From Pseudomonas multiresinivorans (GTDB lineage: Bacteria > Pseudomonadota > Gammaproteobacteria > Pseudomonadales > Pseudomonadaceae): a stretch of 64,000 nt of DNA. The notes under the pieces were generated by a model. The model saw only the letters and a list, made by a program, of their open reading frames with translations, had not been told where the DNA came from and did no database searches. The translations under genes and the position numbers were made by a program. This document shows, piece after piece, positions 8,338 through 16,209 of this stretch (positions are counted from its first letter, which is position 1; the number at the start of each line of letters is the position of its first letter). The stretch spans positions 744,001-808,000 of the forward strand of contig NZ_CP048833.1 in the NCBI RefSeq assembly GCF_012971725.1, read 5' to 3'.

Positions 8338-9246
8338 TCAGTGCTTCCCGCTCAACTCCTCCCGCGCGAAATCGACGAACAGCTGCGCCGGCTTGGTCAG
8401 CTGGGCGCGCTTGAGCCAGGCGGCGACCAGGCCGGAGGTGCTGACCTCTTCGGCGATGTCCACCGTCACCACCTTCTTGCCGTCGTAAGTGCATTCGGAG
8501 TGCGGGCGGGTGACCAGCAGGGAGAAGCCGAAACCCTGGCCGACCATGCCGCGCACCATCTCGATGGAGGGCGAGCTGAAGGCGATGTGCGGGCTGAGCC
8601 CCAGCTCCTCGAAAATGCGCACGAAGTAGGTGCGGCTGGGCTGCACGTCCAGCAGGATCATCGGTTCCAGCACCAGGTCGCGCAGGGAGACCTTGTCCTG
8701 CTTGGCGAAGCGGTGGTTCTCCGGCAGCAGCGCGTAGGGGCGCTGGGCGGGCATCAACGGGTCGGTGGAGATGGTGGCGTCGAGGTCGTGTTCGTAGAGC
8801 AGTGCCAGGTCGAAGCGGCCGGCGGTGAGGCCCTGCACCAGTTCCTGCTGCTCGCCGTCGCTGATGCGGATTTCCACGCCGGGATAGCGCTCGCGGAAGC
8901 CCGAGATCAGGCGCGGCAGGTAGAGCGGGGCGACCGTCTCGAAGCAGCCGATGTCGATCTGCCCGGCGACCACGTCGTTGTCGGCCAGGGCGTTCTGCTC
9001 GAACTCGTGGGCCATGCGCAGCAGTTCCTGCGCCTTGCGGTAGAAGCGCGCGCCGCTGGGGGTGAGCGACACGCCTTGGGCGTGGTGGCGGATGAACAGC
9101 TGCACGCCGAAGCTCTCTTCCAGCCCCTTGATCGCGGTGGAAATGGACGGTTGCGCGATGTACAGCTTGCGCGAGGCTTCAGCCACGCTGCCGCACTCCA
9201 CGGTGGTCACGAAATACTTCAGTTGCCGCAAGGTATAGGAAGCCAC
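8338..9246 (-). CDS. LysR-family regulator of the divergent amine/amide catabolic operon
   Basis: 302 residues. The N-terminal winged helix-turn-helix (roughly residues 3-62) has the LysR signature 'SVAEASRKLYIAQPSISTAI', and the rest is the usual effector-binding periplasmic-fold domain. A GTG start at 9246 (VASYTLRQLKYFV) gives the standard LysR N-terminus; an open extension upstream would overlap the operator region. It is divergent from the nitrilase gene at 9450, the classic arrangement for a LysR activator of the adjacent operon, usually with autorepression. The inducer is unknown; by context it would be an amine, amide or their breakdown product. Confidence 0.88.
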   Translation of the reverse strand: MASYTLRQLKYFVTTVECGSVAEASRKLYIAQPSISTAIKGLEESFGVQLFIRHHAQGVSLTPSGARFYRKAQELLRMAHEFEQNALADNDVVAGQIDIGCFETVAPLYLPRLISGFRERYPGVEIRISDGEQQELVQGLTAGRFDLALLYEHDLDATISTDPLMPAQRPYALLPENHRFAKQDKVSLRDLVLEPMILLDVQPSRTYFVRIFEELGLSPHIAFSSPSIEMVRGMVGQGFGFSLLVTRPHSECTYDGKKVVTVDIAEEVSTSGLVAAWLKRAQLTKPAQLFVDFAREELSGKH

Positions 9247-9449
9247 TGCACGCCTCGTTGATGCTTTTTTATACAAGATACCGCGTTGAGCCGGCTGGCG
9301 GGGGCGGCCCGTGGCGAAGATTTTCCTCGCCGGGGACCACATTTTTCATGGCCTTGGCCGCCTGCTGCGTCCCTCCGGGCGCGGGCATACTCCTCCCAAA
9401 CCTGAAATGCACCCTGCAAATCCCGTACACGCGGACTGGAGTAAAGCCC
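9247..9449. promoter_or_regulatory. Divergent promoter/operator region (LysR gene - nitrilase gene)
   Basis: 203 bp between two divergent starts. It includes an AT-rich run around 9261-9275 (TTTTTTATACAAGAT) that could supply promoter elements, and ATTTTTCATGG near 9340. I could not assign a specific LysR box. Confidence 0.5.
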
Positions 9450-10247
9450 ATGCGCATTGCCCTGTGGCAGACCTGCGGACTTCCCGGCGACGTCGCCGGC
9501 AACCTTGACCAACTGGAGCACCAGGCCAGCGCGGCCGCCGCAGCCGGCGCACAGCTGCTGCTCTGCCCGGAACTCTGGTTGGGCGGCTACAACGTTCCGC
9601 AGCGGATGAACGTGCTGGCCGAAGCGGCGGACGGGCCATCCGCCCGGCGCATCGGCGAGCTGGCGCAGCGCTTCGGTCTGGCCATCGCCTACGGCTACGC
9701 CGAACGCCATCCGCAGGGCGGCAAGCCTTACAACTCGGTGCAGGTGATCGGCCCATCCGGCAAGGCCATCGGGCACTACCGCAAGGCGCACCTGTTCGGT
9801 GCCATGGAGCGCGAAGTGTTCAGCGCCGGCGATGTGCTGGAAGCTCCGTTCGACTACGCCGGCTGGCGTATCGGCCTGCTGATCTGCTTCGACGTCGAGT
9901 ACCCCGAGGCGGTGCGCACCCACGCGCTGAACGGCGCCGGGCTGATCCTCATCCCCACCGCGCTGACGCCGGAATACGGCGCGGTTCCGGGCGTGATCGT
10001 CCCGGCGCGTGCGGTGGAGAACCAGCTGTTCGTCGCCTACTGCAACCACTGTGGCGTGGAGGATGGGCTGGCCTTCCTCGGCGGCTCCTGCATCGTTGCG
10101 CCGGACGGTGAGCGTCTGGCTGCCGCCGGGCCCGCGGAGAGTCTGCTGATCGTCGACCTGGATCCCGAACAGCGCGCTCGCCAGGCCGAGACCTTCCCCT
10201 ACCTGCCCTGCCGTCGCCCTGAGCTGTACGGTGCGCTGGCCCGCTGA
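9450..10247 (+). CDS. Carbon-nitrogen hydrolase (nitrilase superfamily amidase)
   Basis: 265 residues with the complete Glu-Lys-Cys triad of the superfamily: E41 in 'LCPELWLGGY', K112 in 'YRKAHLFG' and C146 in 'LLICFDVEYPE'. Length and lack of extra domains fit small aliphatic amidases/omega-amidases or N-carbamoyl-amine hydrolases rather than true nitrilases or NAD synthetase. It is cytoplasmic. A GGAG ribosome site precedes the ATG. As first gene of the operon it would either open the pathway (releasing ammonia from an amide or carbamoyl amine) or finish it (hydrolysing an omega-amide); sequence alone does not decide. Confidence 0.87.
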   Translation: MRIALWQTCGLPGDVAGNLDQLEHQASAAAAAGAQLLLCPELWLGGYNVPQRMNVLAEAADGPSARRIGELAQRFGLAIAYGYAERHPQGGKPYNSVQVIGPSGKAIGHYRKAHLFGAMEREVFSAGDVLEAPFDYAGWRIGLLICFDVEYPEAVRTHALNGAGLILIPTALTPEYGAVPGVIVPARAVENQLFVAYCNHCGVEDGLAFLGGSCIVAPDGERLAAAGPAESLLIVDLDPEQRARQAETFPYLPCRRPELYGALAR

Positions 10248-10429
10248 ATACGGGCCCTGCAGCGGTGCGCAGGCGTGCACCGCGATGGCGCACCGTGCTC
10301 CGGGCTGGTGCGAGACTGCCCAGCTTTTTCATATACCCCGAAGACAAATTTAATAATTTTCCTTGGCAAGGCCTTGGGCGACCATCCAATCCACATTCCA
10401 ACAACAACGATCCTCTACGGAGTGCCCTG
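10248..10429 (+). other. Gap with AT-rich segment before the aldehyde dehydrogenase gene
   Basis: 182 bp. A marked AT-rich stretch (AAATTTAATAATTTTCC, about 10347-10363) inside very GC-rich surroundings suggests an additional promoter, so the dehydrogenase may be transcribed partly independently of the nitrilase gene. No clear terminator was seen. Confidence 0.4.
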
Positions 10430-11923
10430 GTGTACGAGCTCAACGATTGGCGGCAGCGTGCTGTCCGGCAGACCTTCATCGACAGCGCGCTGATCGGCGG
10501 CCGCCGCGTGGCTGCGCAGGACGGCGCGACCTTCGCGTCCATCGACCCGGCGACCAATCGCCTGCTGGCCAATGTCGCCGCCTGTGGCGCGGCCGAGATC
10601 GACGCCGCCGTGCGGGTCGCCCGCCAGGCCTTCGAAACCGGTCCCTGGGCGCGCATGGCGCCGCGTGAGCGCAAGGCTGTGCTGCAGAAGCTCGCCGAGC
10701 TGATGATGGCCAGCCGCGACGAACTGGCCCTGCTCGACACCCTGAACATGGGCAAGCCGGTGATGGACGCCTGGAACATCGACGTGCCCGGCGCCGCTGG
10801 CGTGTTCTCCTGGTACGCCGAAAGCCTCGACAAGCTCTACGACCAGGTCGCCCCGACCGCGCAGAACGCCCTGGCCACCATCACCCGCACGCCGCTGGGC
10901 GTGATCGGCGCCGTGGTGCCGTGGAACTTCCCGCTCGACATGGCCGCCTGGAAGCTGGCGCCCGCGCTGGCCGCCGGCAACTCCGTGGTGCTCAAGCCCG
11001 CCGAGCAGTCGCCGTTCTCTGCCCTGCGCCTGGCCGAGCTGGCGCTCGAAGCCGGCATCCCGGAAGGCGTGCTGAACGTCGTGCCGGGCCTGGGCGAAAC
11101 CGCCGGCAAGGCGCTGGGCCTGCACCCGGATGTGGACGCCCTGGTGTTCACCGGCTCGACCCAGGTCGGCAAGTACTTCATGCAATATTCCGCGCAGTCC
11201 AACCTCAAGCAGGTCTGGCTGGAATGCGGCGGCAAGAGCCCGAACCTTGTGTTCGCCGACTGCCGCGACCTCGACCTCGCCGCTGAAAAAGCCGCCTTCG
11301 GCATCTTCTTCAACCAGGGCGAAGTCTGCTCGGCCAACTCGCGCCTGCTGGTCGAGCGCTCGATCCACGACGAGTTCGTCGAGCGCCTGATCGCCAAGGC
11401 CCGCGACTGGACGCCGGGCGACCCGCTGGACCCGGCCAGCCGCGCCGGCTCCATCGTCGACAACAAGCAGACCGCCGGCATCATGGCCTGCATCGACCGC
11501 GCCCAGAGCGACGGCGCGCAGCTCGCCTGCGGTGGCCGCCAGCTGAGCTTCAACGGCTCGGACAACTTCATCGAACCGACGATCTTTACCGGCGTGCGCC
11601 CGGAGCAGTCCCTGGCCCGCGACGAAGTGTTCGGCCCGGTGCTTGCAGTCATCCCCTTCGACAGCGAAGAGGAAGCCGTGCGCATGGCCAACGACAGCAT
11701 CTACGGCCTCGCCGCCTCCCTGTGGAGCGACGACCTGCACCGCGCCCACCGCGTAGCCCGCAAGCTGAACGCCGGCACCGTGTCGGTGAACACCGTGGAC
11801 GCGCTGGACCCGGCGATTCCCTTCGGGGGCGGCAAGCAGTCCGGCTTCGGTCGCGACCTCTCGCTGCACTCGTTCGACAAGTACACCCAGCTCAAGACCA
11901 CCTGGTTCCAGCTGCGCGACTGA
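10430..11923 (+). CDS. NAD(P)-dependent aldehyde dehydrogenase (PuuC/KauB type)
   Basis: 497 residues, full length for the family. Visible: 'PWNFPL' (N166, oxyanion hole), 'FTGSTQVGK' (cofactor site), catalytic base E265 in 'LECGGKSPN', and nucleophile C300 in 'NQGEVCSANSR'. The tail ending 'IPFGGGKQSGFGRDLSLHSFDKYTQLKTTW' (quoted in part: 'GGKQSGFGRDLS') is typical of gamma-aminobutyraldehyde-type enzymes of polyamine catabolism. The GTG at 10430 has GGAG 8 bp upstream and gives a standard N-terminus. In context it would oxidise the aldehyde made by the neighbouring aminotransferase to a carboxylate. Confidence 0.92.
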   Translation: MYELNDWRQRAVRQTFIDSALIGGRRVAAQDGATFASIDPATNRLLANVAACGAAEIDAAVRVARQAFETGPWARMAPRERKAVLQKLAELMMASRDELALLDTLNMGKPVMDAWNIDVPGAAGVFSWYAESLDKLYDQVAPTAQNALATITRTPLGVIGAVVPWNFPLDMAAWKLAPALAAGNSVVLKPAEQSPFSALRLAELALEAGIPEGVLNVVPGLGETAGKALGLHPDVDALVFTGSTQVGKYFMQYSAQSNLKQVWLECGGKSPNLVFADCRDLDLAAEKAAFGIFFNQGEVCSANSRLLVERSIHDEFVERLIAKARDWTPGDPLDPASRAGSIVDNKQTAGIMACIDRAQSDGAQLACGGRQLSFNGSDNFIEPTIFTGVRPEQSLARDEVFGPVLAVIPFDSEEEAVRMANDSIYGLAASLWSDDLHRAHRVARKLNAGTVSVNTVDALDPAIPFGGGKQSGFGRDLSLHSFDKYTQLKTTWFQLRD

Positions 11924-12095
11924 AGACAAGGCAGGCTGCCGGGTTCGAGCCCGGCGCCTGAGCAACACCCGAATTCCCAACCGAACCGCTCGAGACGGCC
12001 GGTGAGACTGCCCAGGTAAGTCCGTCGCCCTCGATCCCCTGAAGACCCCTCAGGCCGGCTGCCGGAGCACCGCCGAGGGATAGAGGAGAAAGTCG

Positions 12096-13478
12096 ATGAC
12101 CGACAAGACCCGCGCCCCGCGCGACACCCGTGAATACCAGAAAGCCGATGCGGCCCACCACATCCATGCCTTCCTCGACCAGAAGGCGCTGAACGCCGAA
12201 GGCCCGCGCGTGATGGTGCGTGGCGAAGGCCTGCACCTCTGGGACAACGACGGCAACAAGTACATCGACGGCATGTCCGGCCTGTGGTGCACCAACCTGG
12301 GCTACGGCCGCAAGGACCTGACCGCCGCCGCCACCGCCCAGCTCGACGAGCTGCCGTACTACAACATGTTCTTCCACACCACCCACCCGGCGGTGATCGA
12401 ACTCTCCGAGACGCTCTTCAGCCTGCTGCCCGACCACTACAGTCACGCGATCTACACCAACTCCGGCTCCGAGGCCAACGAGGTGCTGATCCGTACCGTG
12501 CGCCGCTTCTGGCAGATCGAAGGCAAGCCGCAGAAGAAGATCATGATCGGCCGCTGGAACGGCTACCACGGCTCCACCCTGGCGGCCACCGCGCTGGGCG
12601 GAATGAAGTTCATGCACGAGATGGGCGGCCTGATCCCGGACATCGCGCACATCGACGAACCCTACTTCTTCGCTGCCGGCGGTGACCTGACCCCGGCCGA
12701 GTTCGGCCGTCGCTGCGCGCTGCAGCTGGAAGAGAAGATCCTCGAACTGGGCGCCGACAACGTCGCCGGCTTCATCGCCGAGCCGTTCCAGGGCGCCGGC
12801 GGCATGATCTTCCCGCCGGAAAGCTACTGGCCGGAAATCCAACGCATCTGCCGTCAGTACGACGTGCTGCTGTGCGCCGACGAAGTGATCGGCGGCTTCG
12901 GCCGTACCGGCGAGTGGTTCGCCCACCAGCACTTCGGCTTCCAGCCCGACACACTGTCCATCGCCAAGGGCCTGACCTCCGGCTACATCCCCATGGGCGG
13001 CCTGGTGCTGAGCAAGCGCATCGCCCAGGCGCTGGTGGAAGAGGGCGGCGTGTTCGCCCACGGCCTGACCTACTCCGGCCACCCGGTCGCCGCCGCCGTC
13101 GCCGTCGCCAACCTGCGCGCGCTGCGTGACGAGGGCTGGGTGACTGCGGTGAAGAACGACACCGGTCCGTACCTGCAGCAGTGCCTGCGCGAAGTCTTCG
13201 GCAACCACCCGCTGGTGGGCGACATCCAGGGTACCGGCTTCGTCGCCGCGCTGCAGTTCGTCCAGGACAAGGCCACCCGCAAGCGCTTCGACAACGAGAA
13301 CGACATCGCCTGGCGCTGCCGCACCATCGGCTTCGAGGAAGGCGTGATCATCCGCTCCACCCTCGGCCGCATGATCATGGCCCCTGCGCTGGTCGCCGGC
13401 CGTGCCGAGATCGACGAGCTGGTCGACAAGACCCGCCGCGCAGTGGATCGCACGGCTCAGGAAATCGGCGTGCTGTAA
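12096..13478 (+). CDS. Class III pyridoxal-phosphate aminotransferase (SpuC/omega-amino acid:pyruvate type)
   Basis: 460 residues. K291 in 'LSIAKGLTSGYIPMGG' is the Schiff-base lysine; D262 in 'LCADEVIGGFGRTG' binds the pyridine nitrogen, and 'TNSGSEANE' holds the phosphate region. The close family is the putrescine/polyamine and beta-alanine:pyruvate aminotransferases. It would convert a terminal primary amine into an aldehyde with pyruvate as acceptor, directly upstream in metabolism of the aldehyde dehydrogenase encoded before it. A strong GAGGAGA ribosome site supports the start. The 172-bp gap to the dehydrogenase gene shows no terminator. Confidence 0.92.
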   Translation: MTDKTRAPRDTREYQKADAAHHIHAFLDQKALNAEGPRVMVRGEGLHLWDNDGNKYIDGMSGLWCTNLGYGRKDLTAAATAQLDELPYYNMFFHTTHPAVIELSETLFSLLPDHYSHAIYTNSGSEANEVLIRTVRRFWQIEGKPQKKIMIGRWNGYHGSTLAATALGGMKFMHEMGGLIPDIAHIDEPYFFAAGGDLTPAEFGRRCALQLEEKILELGADNVAGFIAEPFQGAGGMIFPPESYWPEIQRICRQYDVLLCADEVIGGFGRTGEWFAHQHFGFQPDTLSIAKGLTSGYIPMGGLVLSKRIAQALVEEGGVFAHGLTYSGHPVAAAVAVANLRALRDEGWVTAVKNDTGPYLQQCLREVFGNHPLVGDIQGTGFVAALQFVQDKATRKRFDNENDIAWRCRTIGFEEGVIIRSTLGRMIMAPALVAGRAEIDELVDKTRRAVDRTAQEIGVL

Positions 13479-13491
13479 CGCGCTTTTACCT

Positions 13492-13572
13492 GTAGGAGCG
13501 AGCTTGCTCGCGAACGGCGTCCGCAGCGGGGCTGGTTCGCGAGCAAGGACTAGGCGTCCCCCTCGCTCCTAC
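13492..13572. repeat. REP doublet, family A, with a variant second arm carrying an insertion
   Basis: The first arm is canonical. The second arm (13535-13572) reads GTTCGCGAGCAA, then 14 extra bases including AGGCGTCCC, then CCTCGCTCCTAC. Similar interrupted arms occur at 44031 and 47083. Confidence 0.85.
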
Positions 13573-13701
13573 AAAAAAGAACACCAACAACAACGCCGCG
13601 AGCGCAAAGACGCCCGCGCGATGGAACCCTTTTGCCCGGCTTCTGGCCGGGGGTACTGCCCAGCAACACAACAACGCCAATCCGGCTGTGGGAGTCGTTC
13701 C

Positions 13702-14748
13702 ATGAAAGTGTCCTTGCTCACGCGCATCTCCATCACCTGTGCCCTTGCCGCTGCTGTCGGCAGCGTTCAGGCCCAGTCCCAAAGCATCACCGTCATCTCC
13801 TTCGGCGGCGCCACCAAGGCGGCCCAGGAGCAGGCCTACTTCAAGCCCTTCGAGGCCAGTGGCGCCGGCAAGATCGTTGCCGGCGAATACAACGGCGAGA
13901 TGGCCAAGGTGAAGGCCATGGTCGACGTCGGCAAGGTCACCTGGGACGTGGTCGAGGTGGAAAGCCCCGAGCTGCTGCGCGGCTGCGAGGAAGGCCTGTT
14001 CGAGCGCATCGACCCGGCGGCCATCGGCGACGAGAAGAACTTCGTCCCCGGCACCCTCAGCGAGTGCGGCGTGGCCACTTACGTCTGGTCCATGGTCATG
14101 GCCTACAACGGCGCGAAGGTCGCCAAGGCCCCGCAGTCCTGGGCCGATTTCTGGAACACCGCCGAATATCCAGGCAAGCGCGGCCTGCGCAAGGGCGCCA
14201 AGTACACCCTGGAAATCGCCCTGCTGGCCGATGGCGTGAAGCAGGAAGATATCTACAAGGTGCTCGGCACGAAGGAAGGCGTTGATCGCGCCTTCGCCAA
14301 GCTCGACCAGCTCAAGGGCAACATCCAGTGGTGGGAAGCCGGCGCGCAACCGCCGCAGTGGCTGGCCGCCGGCGACGTGGTGATGAGCGCCGCCTACAAC
14401 GGCCGTATCGCCGCCGCGCAGAAGGAGGGCGTGAAGCTGGGCATCGTCTGGCCGGGCAGCCTGTATGACCCGGAATACTGGGCCGTGGTGAAAGGCACGC
14501 CGAACAAGGCGCTGGCCGAGAAGTTCATCGCCTTCGCCAGCCAGCCGCAAACCCAGAAGACCTTCTCCGAGAACATCCCCTACGGCCCCGTGCATAAAGG
14601 CACCCTCGACCTGCTGCCGGCGGACGTGCGCGACGCGCTGCCCACCGCGCCGGCCAACCTCGAAGGCGCCCGCTCGGTGGACGCGGCCTTCTGGGTCGAC
14701 CACGGCGAAGAGCTGGAACAGCGCTTCAACGCCTGGGCCGCTCGCTGA
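13702..14748 (+). CDS. Periplasmic polyamine-type ABC substrate-binding protein (orphan)
   Basis: 348 residues with a signal peptide (cleavage expected after VQAQ, about residue 24). The mature start 'ITVISFGGATKAAQEQAYFKPF' (quoted in part: 'TVISFGGATKAAQEQ') is the hallmark of the PotD/spermidine-putrescine-binding fold, with 'WDVVEVESPEL' and 'SAAYNGRIAAA' further on. It would capture a cationic amine-like ligand in the periplasm. Unusually, no ABC permease or ATPase gene is adjacent: the next gene is an NCS1-type secondary permease. The ATG at 13702 has GGAG 7 bp upstream. The gene is separated from the aminotransferase gene by a REP doublet. Confidence 0.88.
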   Translation: MKVSLLTRISITCALAAAVGSVQAQSQSITVISFGGATKAAQEQAYFKPFEASGAGKIVAGEYNGEMAKVKAMVDVGKVTWDVVEVESPELLRGCEEGLFERIDPAAIGDEKNFVPGTLSECGVATYVWSMVMAYNGAKVAKAPQSWADFWNTAEYPGKRGLRKGAKYTLEIALLADGVKQEDIYKVLGTKEGVDRAFAKLDQLKGNIQWWEAGAQPPQWLAAGDVVMSAAYNGRIAAAQKEGVKLGIVWPGSLYDPEYWAVVKGTPNKALAEKFIAFASQPQTQKTFSENIPYGPVHKGTLDLLPADVRDALPTAPANLEGARSVDAAFWVDHGEELEQRFNAWAAR

Positions 14749-14767
14749 TTTTCCTTTCCTGATCCGC

Positions 14768-14787
14768 GCCCGGCGCTTGCGCCGGGC
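14768..14787 (+). terminator. Hairpin between binding-protein and permease genes
   Basis: GCCCGGCG, loop CTTG, CGCCGGGC: 8-bp stem 19 bp after the binding-protein stop, without a T-tract. Such hairpins often protect the abundant binding-protein message from 3' decay, with read-through into the permease gene. Confidence 0.5.
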
Positions 14788-14817
14788 CTGCCTTGCCAAC
14801 CACGCGTGAGAAACACA

Positions 14818-16209
14818 ATGACAACGACGCAAAACCAGGCGACGACGCTGGAGCTGAGCACCATCCAGCCCATCGCCGCGCACGAACGACACGGCCGCGC
14901 CCGCGACCTCTTCACCATCTGGTTCGGCAGCAACATCATGCTGCTGACCGTGGTCACCGGCGCCCTGGCGGTCACCGTGTTCAAGCTGCCGTTCTTCGCC
15001 GCCGTGCTGGCGCTGGTGCTGGGCAACCTGGTGGGCGGCGTGTTCATGGCCCTGCACTCGGCCCAGGGCCCGCAGCTGGGCGTGCCGCAGATGGTGCAGA
15101 CCCGCGGCCAGTTCGGCTCCTTCGGCTCGCTGCTGGTGGTCGCCCTGGTGGTGATCATGTATCTGGGCTTCTTTGCCTCCAACCTGGTGCTCGGCGGCCA
15201 GGCGCTGCACGCACGCTTCGAGGTGATCGGCACCAATACCGGCATCCTGCTGGTGGGCGCGATCAGCGTGATCGCCACGGTGTTCGGCTACCGCCTGATC
15301 CACGGCTACACCCGCGTGATGTCCTGGCTGTCCGGCGCGGTGCTGCTGGTCAGCTTCGTCTGGCTGGTGTTCGTCCACGGCCTGCCGGCGGACCTGCTGC
15401 AGCGCAACGAGAACAACATCCCCGGCTTCCTCGGCGCGCTGTCCATCGCTGCGCTCTGGCAACTGGCCTACGCGCCCTACGTCTCCGACTACTCGCGCTA
15501 CATGCCGCAGGGCACCGGTTCGCGCACCGCGTTCTGGTCCAGCTACTGGGGCTGCTGCCTGGGCTCGATCCTGCCGATGCTGCTGGGCGTACTGGTCGGC
15601 CTGTCGGTAGGCGAGGGCGACGTCATCGCCGGCCTGATCGAGATGACCGGCGGCTTCAGCGCCATCATGGTTGCGGTGTTCTCCATCGGCATCGCCGCCA
15701 CCAACTCGATGAACCTGTACTGCGGCACGCTCTCGGCCATCACCGTCGGCCAGACCCTGATTCCCGCCTGGTCGGCCAAGGCCGGCTGGCGCGCGGTGAT
15801 TGCCCTGGCGCTGTTCGGCGGCTCGCTGACCATCGCCCTGCTCGGCCAGGACAACTTCATGGCCAACTACACCAACTTCATCCTGCTGCTGCTCTACGTG
15901 CTGGTGCCGTGGAGCGCGATCAACCTGGTCGACTACTACCTGATCGCCCACGGCGAATACGACGTGCTGTCGTTCTTCCGCCGTGACGGCGGCATCTACG
16001 GCACCTTCAACTGGACCGCGGTGAACTGCTACATCCTCGGCATCCTGGTGCAGGTGCCGTTCATGTCCACCGCGCTCTACACCGGCGCTGCGGCTCAGGC
16101 CATGAACGGTGCGGACATCTCCTGGGTCGTCGGCCTGGGCGTGGTCTCGCCGGTCTACTGGCTGTTCAGCCGCAAGCGCCAACGCGCCCTCGAGGCGGCC
16201 CGCGCATGA
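14818..16209 (+). CDS. NCS1-family cytosine/purine/related-compound permease
   Basis: 463 residues with about 12 hydrophobic segments. The N-terminal region ('LFTIWFGSNIMLLTVVTGAL', then 'LVGGVFMALHSAQGPQLGVP') is the conserved NCS1 signature, and 'APYVSDYSRYMP' is the family's mid-protein motif. NCS1 carriers are sodium- or proton-coupled inner-membrane importers of nucleobases, hydantoins, thiamine-like or related nitrogenous compounds. The stop overlaps the next gene's start (ATGA), indicating translational coupling with the amidohydrolase. The ATG at 14818 was chosen; a GTG four codons upstream is possible. Confidence 0.9.
   Translation: MTTTQNQATTLELSTIQPIAAHERHGRARDLFTIWFGSNIMLLTVVTGALAVTVFKLPFFAAVLALVLGNLVGGVFMALHSAQGPQLGVPQMVQTRGQFGSFGSLLVVALVVIMYLGFFASNLVLGGQALHARFEVIGTNTGILLVGAISVIATVFGYRLIHGYTRVMSWLSGAVLLVSFVWLVFVHGLPADLLQRNENNIPGFLGALSIAALWQLAYAPYVSDYSRYMPQGTGSRTAFWSSYWGCCLGSILPMLLGVLVGLSVGEGDVIAGLIEMTGGFSAIMVAVFSIGIAATNSMNLYCGTLSAITVGQTLIPAWSAKAGWRAVIALALFGGSLTIALLGQDNFMANYTNFILLLLYVLVPWSAINLVDYYLIAHGEYDVLSFFRRDGGIYGTFNWTAVNCYILGILVQVPFMSTALYTGAAAQAMNGADISWVVGLGVVSPVYWLFSRKRQRALEAARA

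Noticed and set aside
10362..10380. Possible sigma-54 promoter (TTGGCAAGGCCTTGGGC) before the aldehyde dehydrogenase gene
   Set aside because: Spacing of GG and GC elements does not fit the -24/-12 rule.
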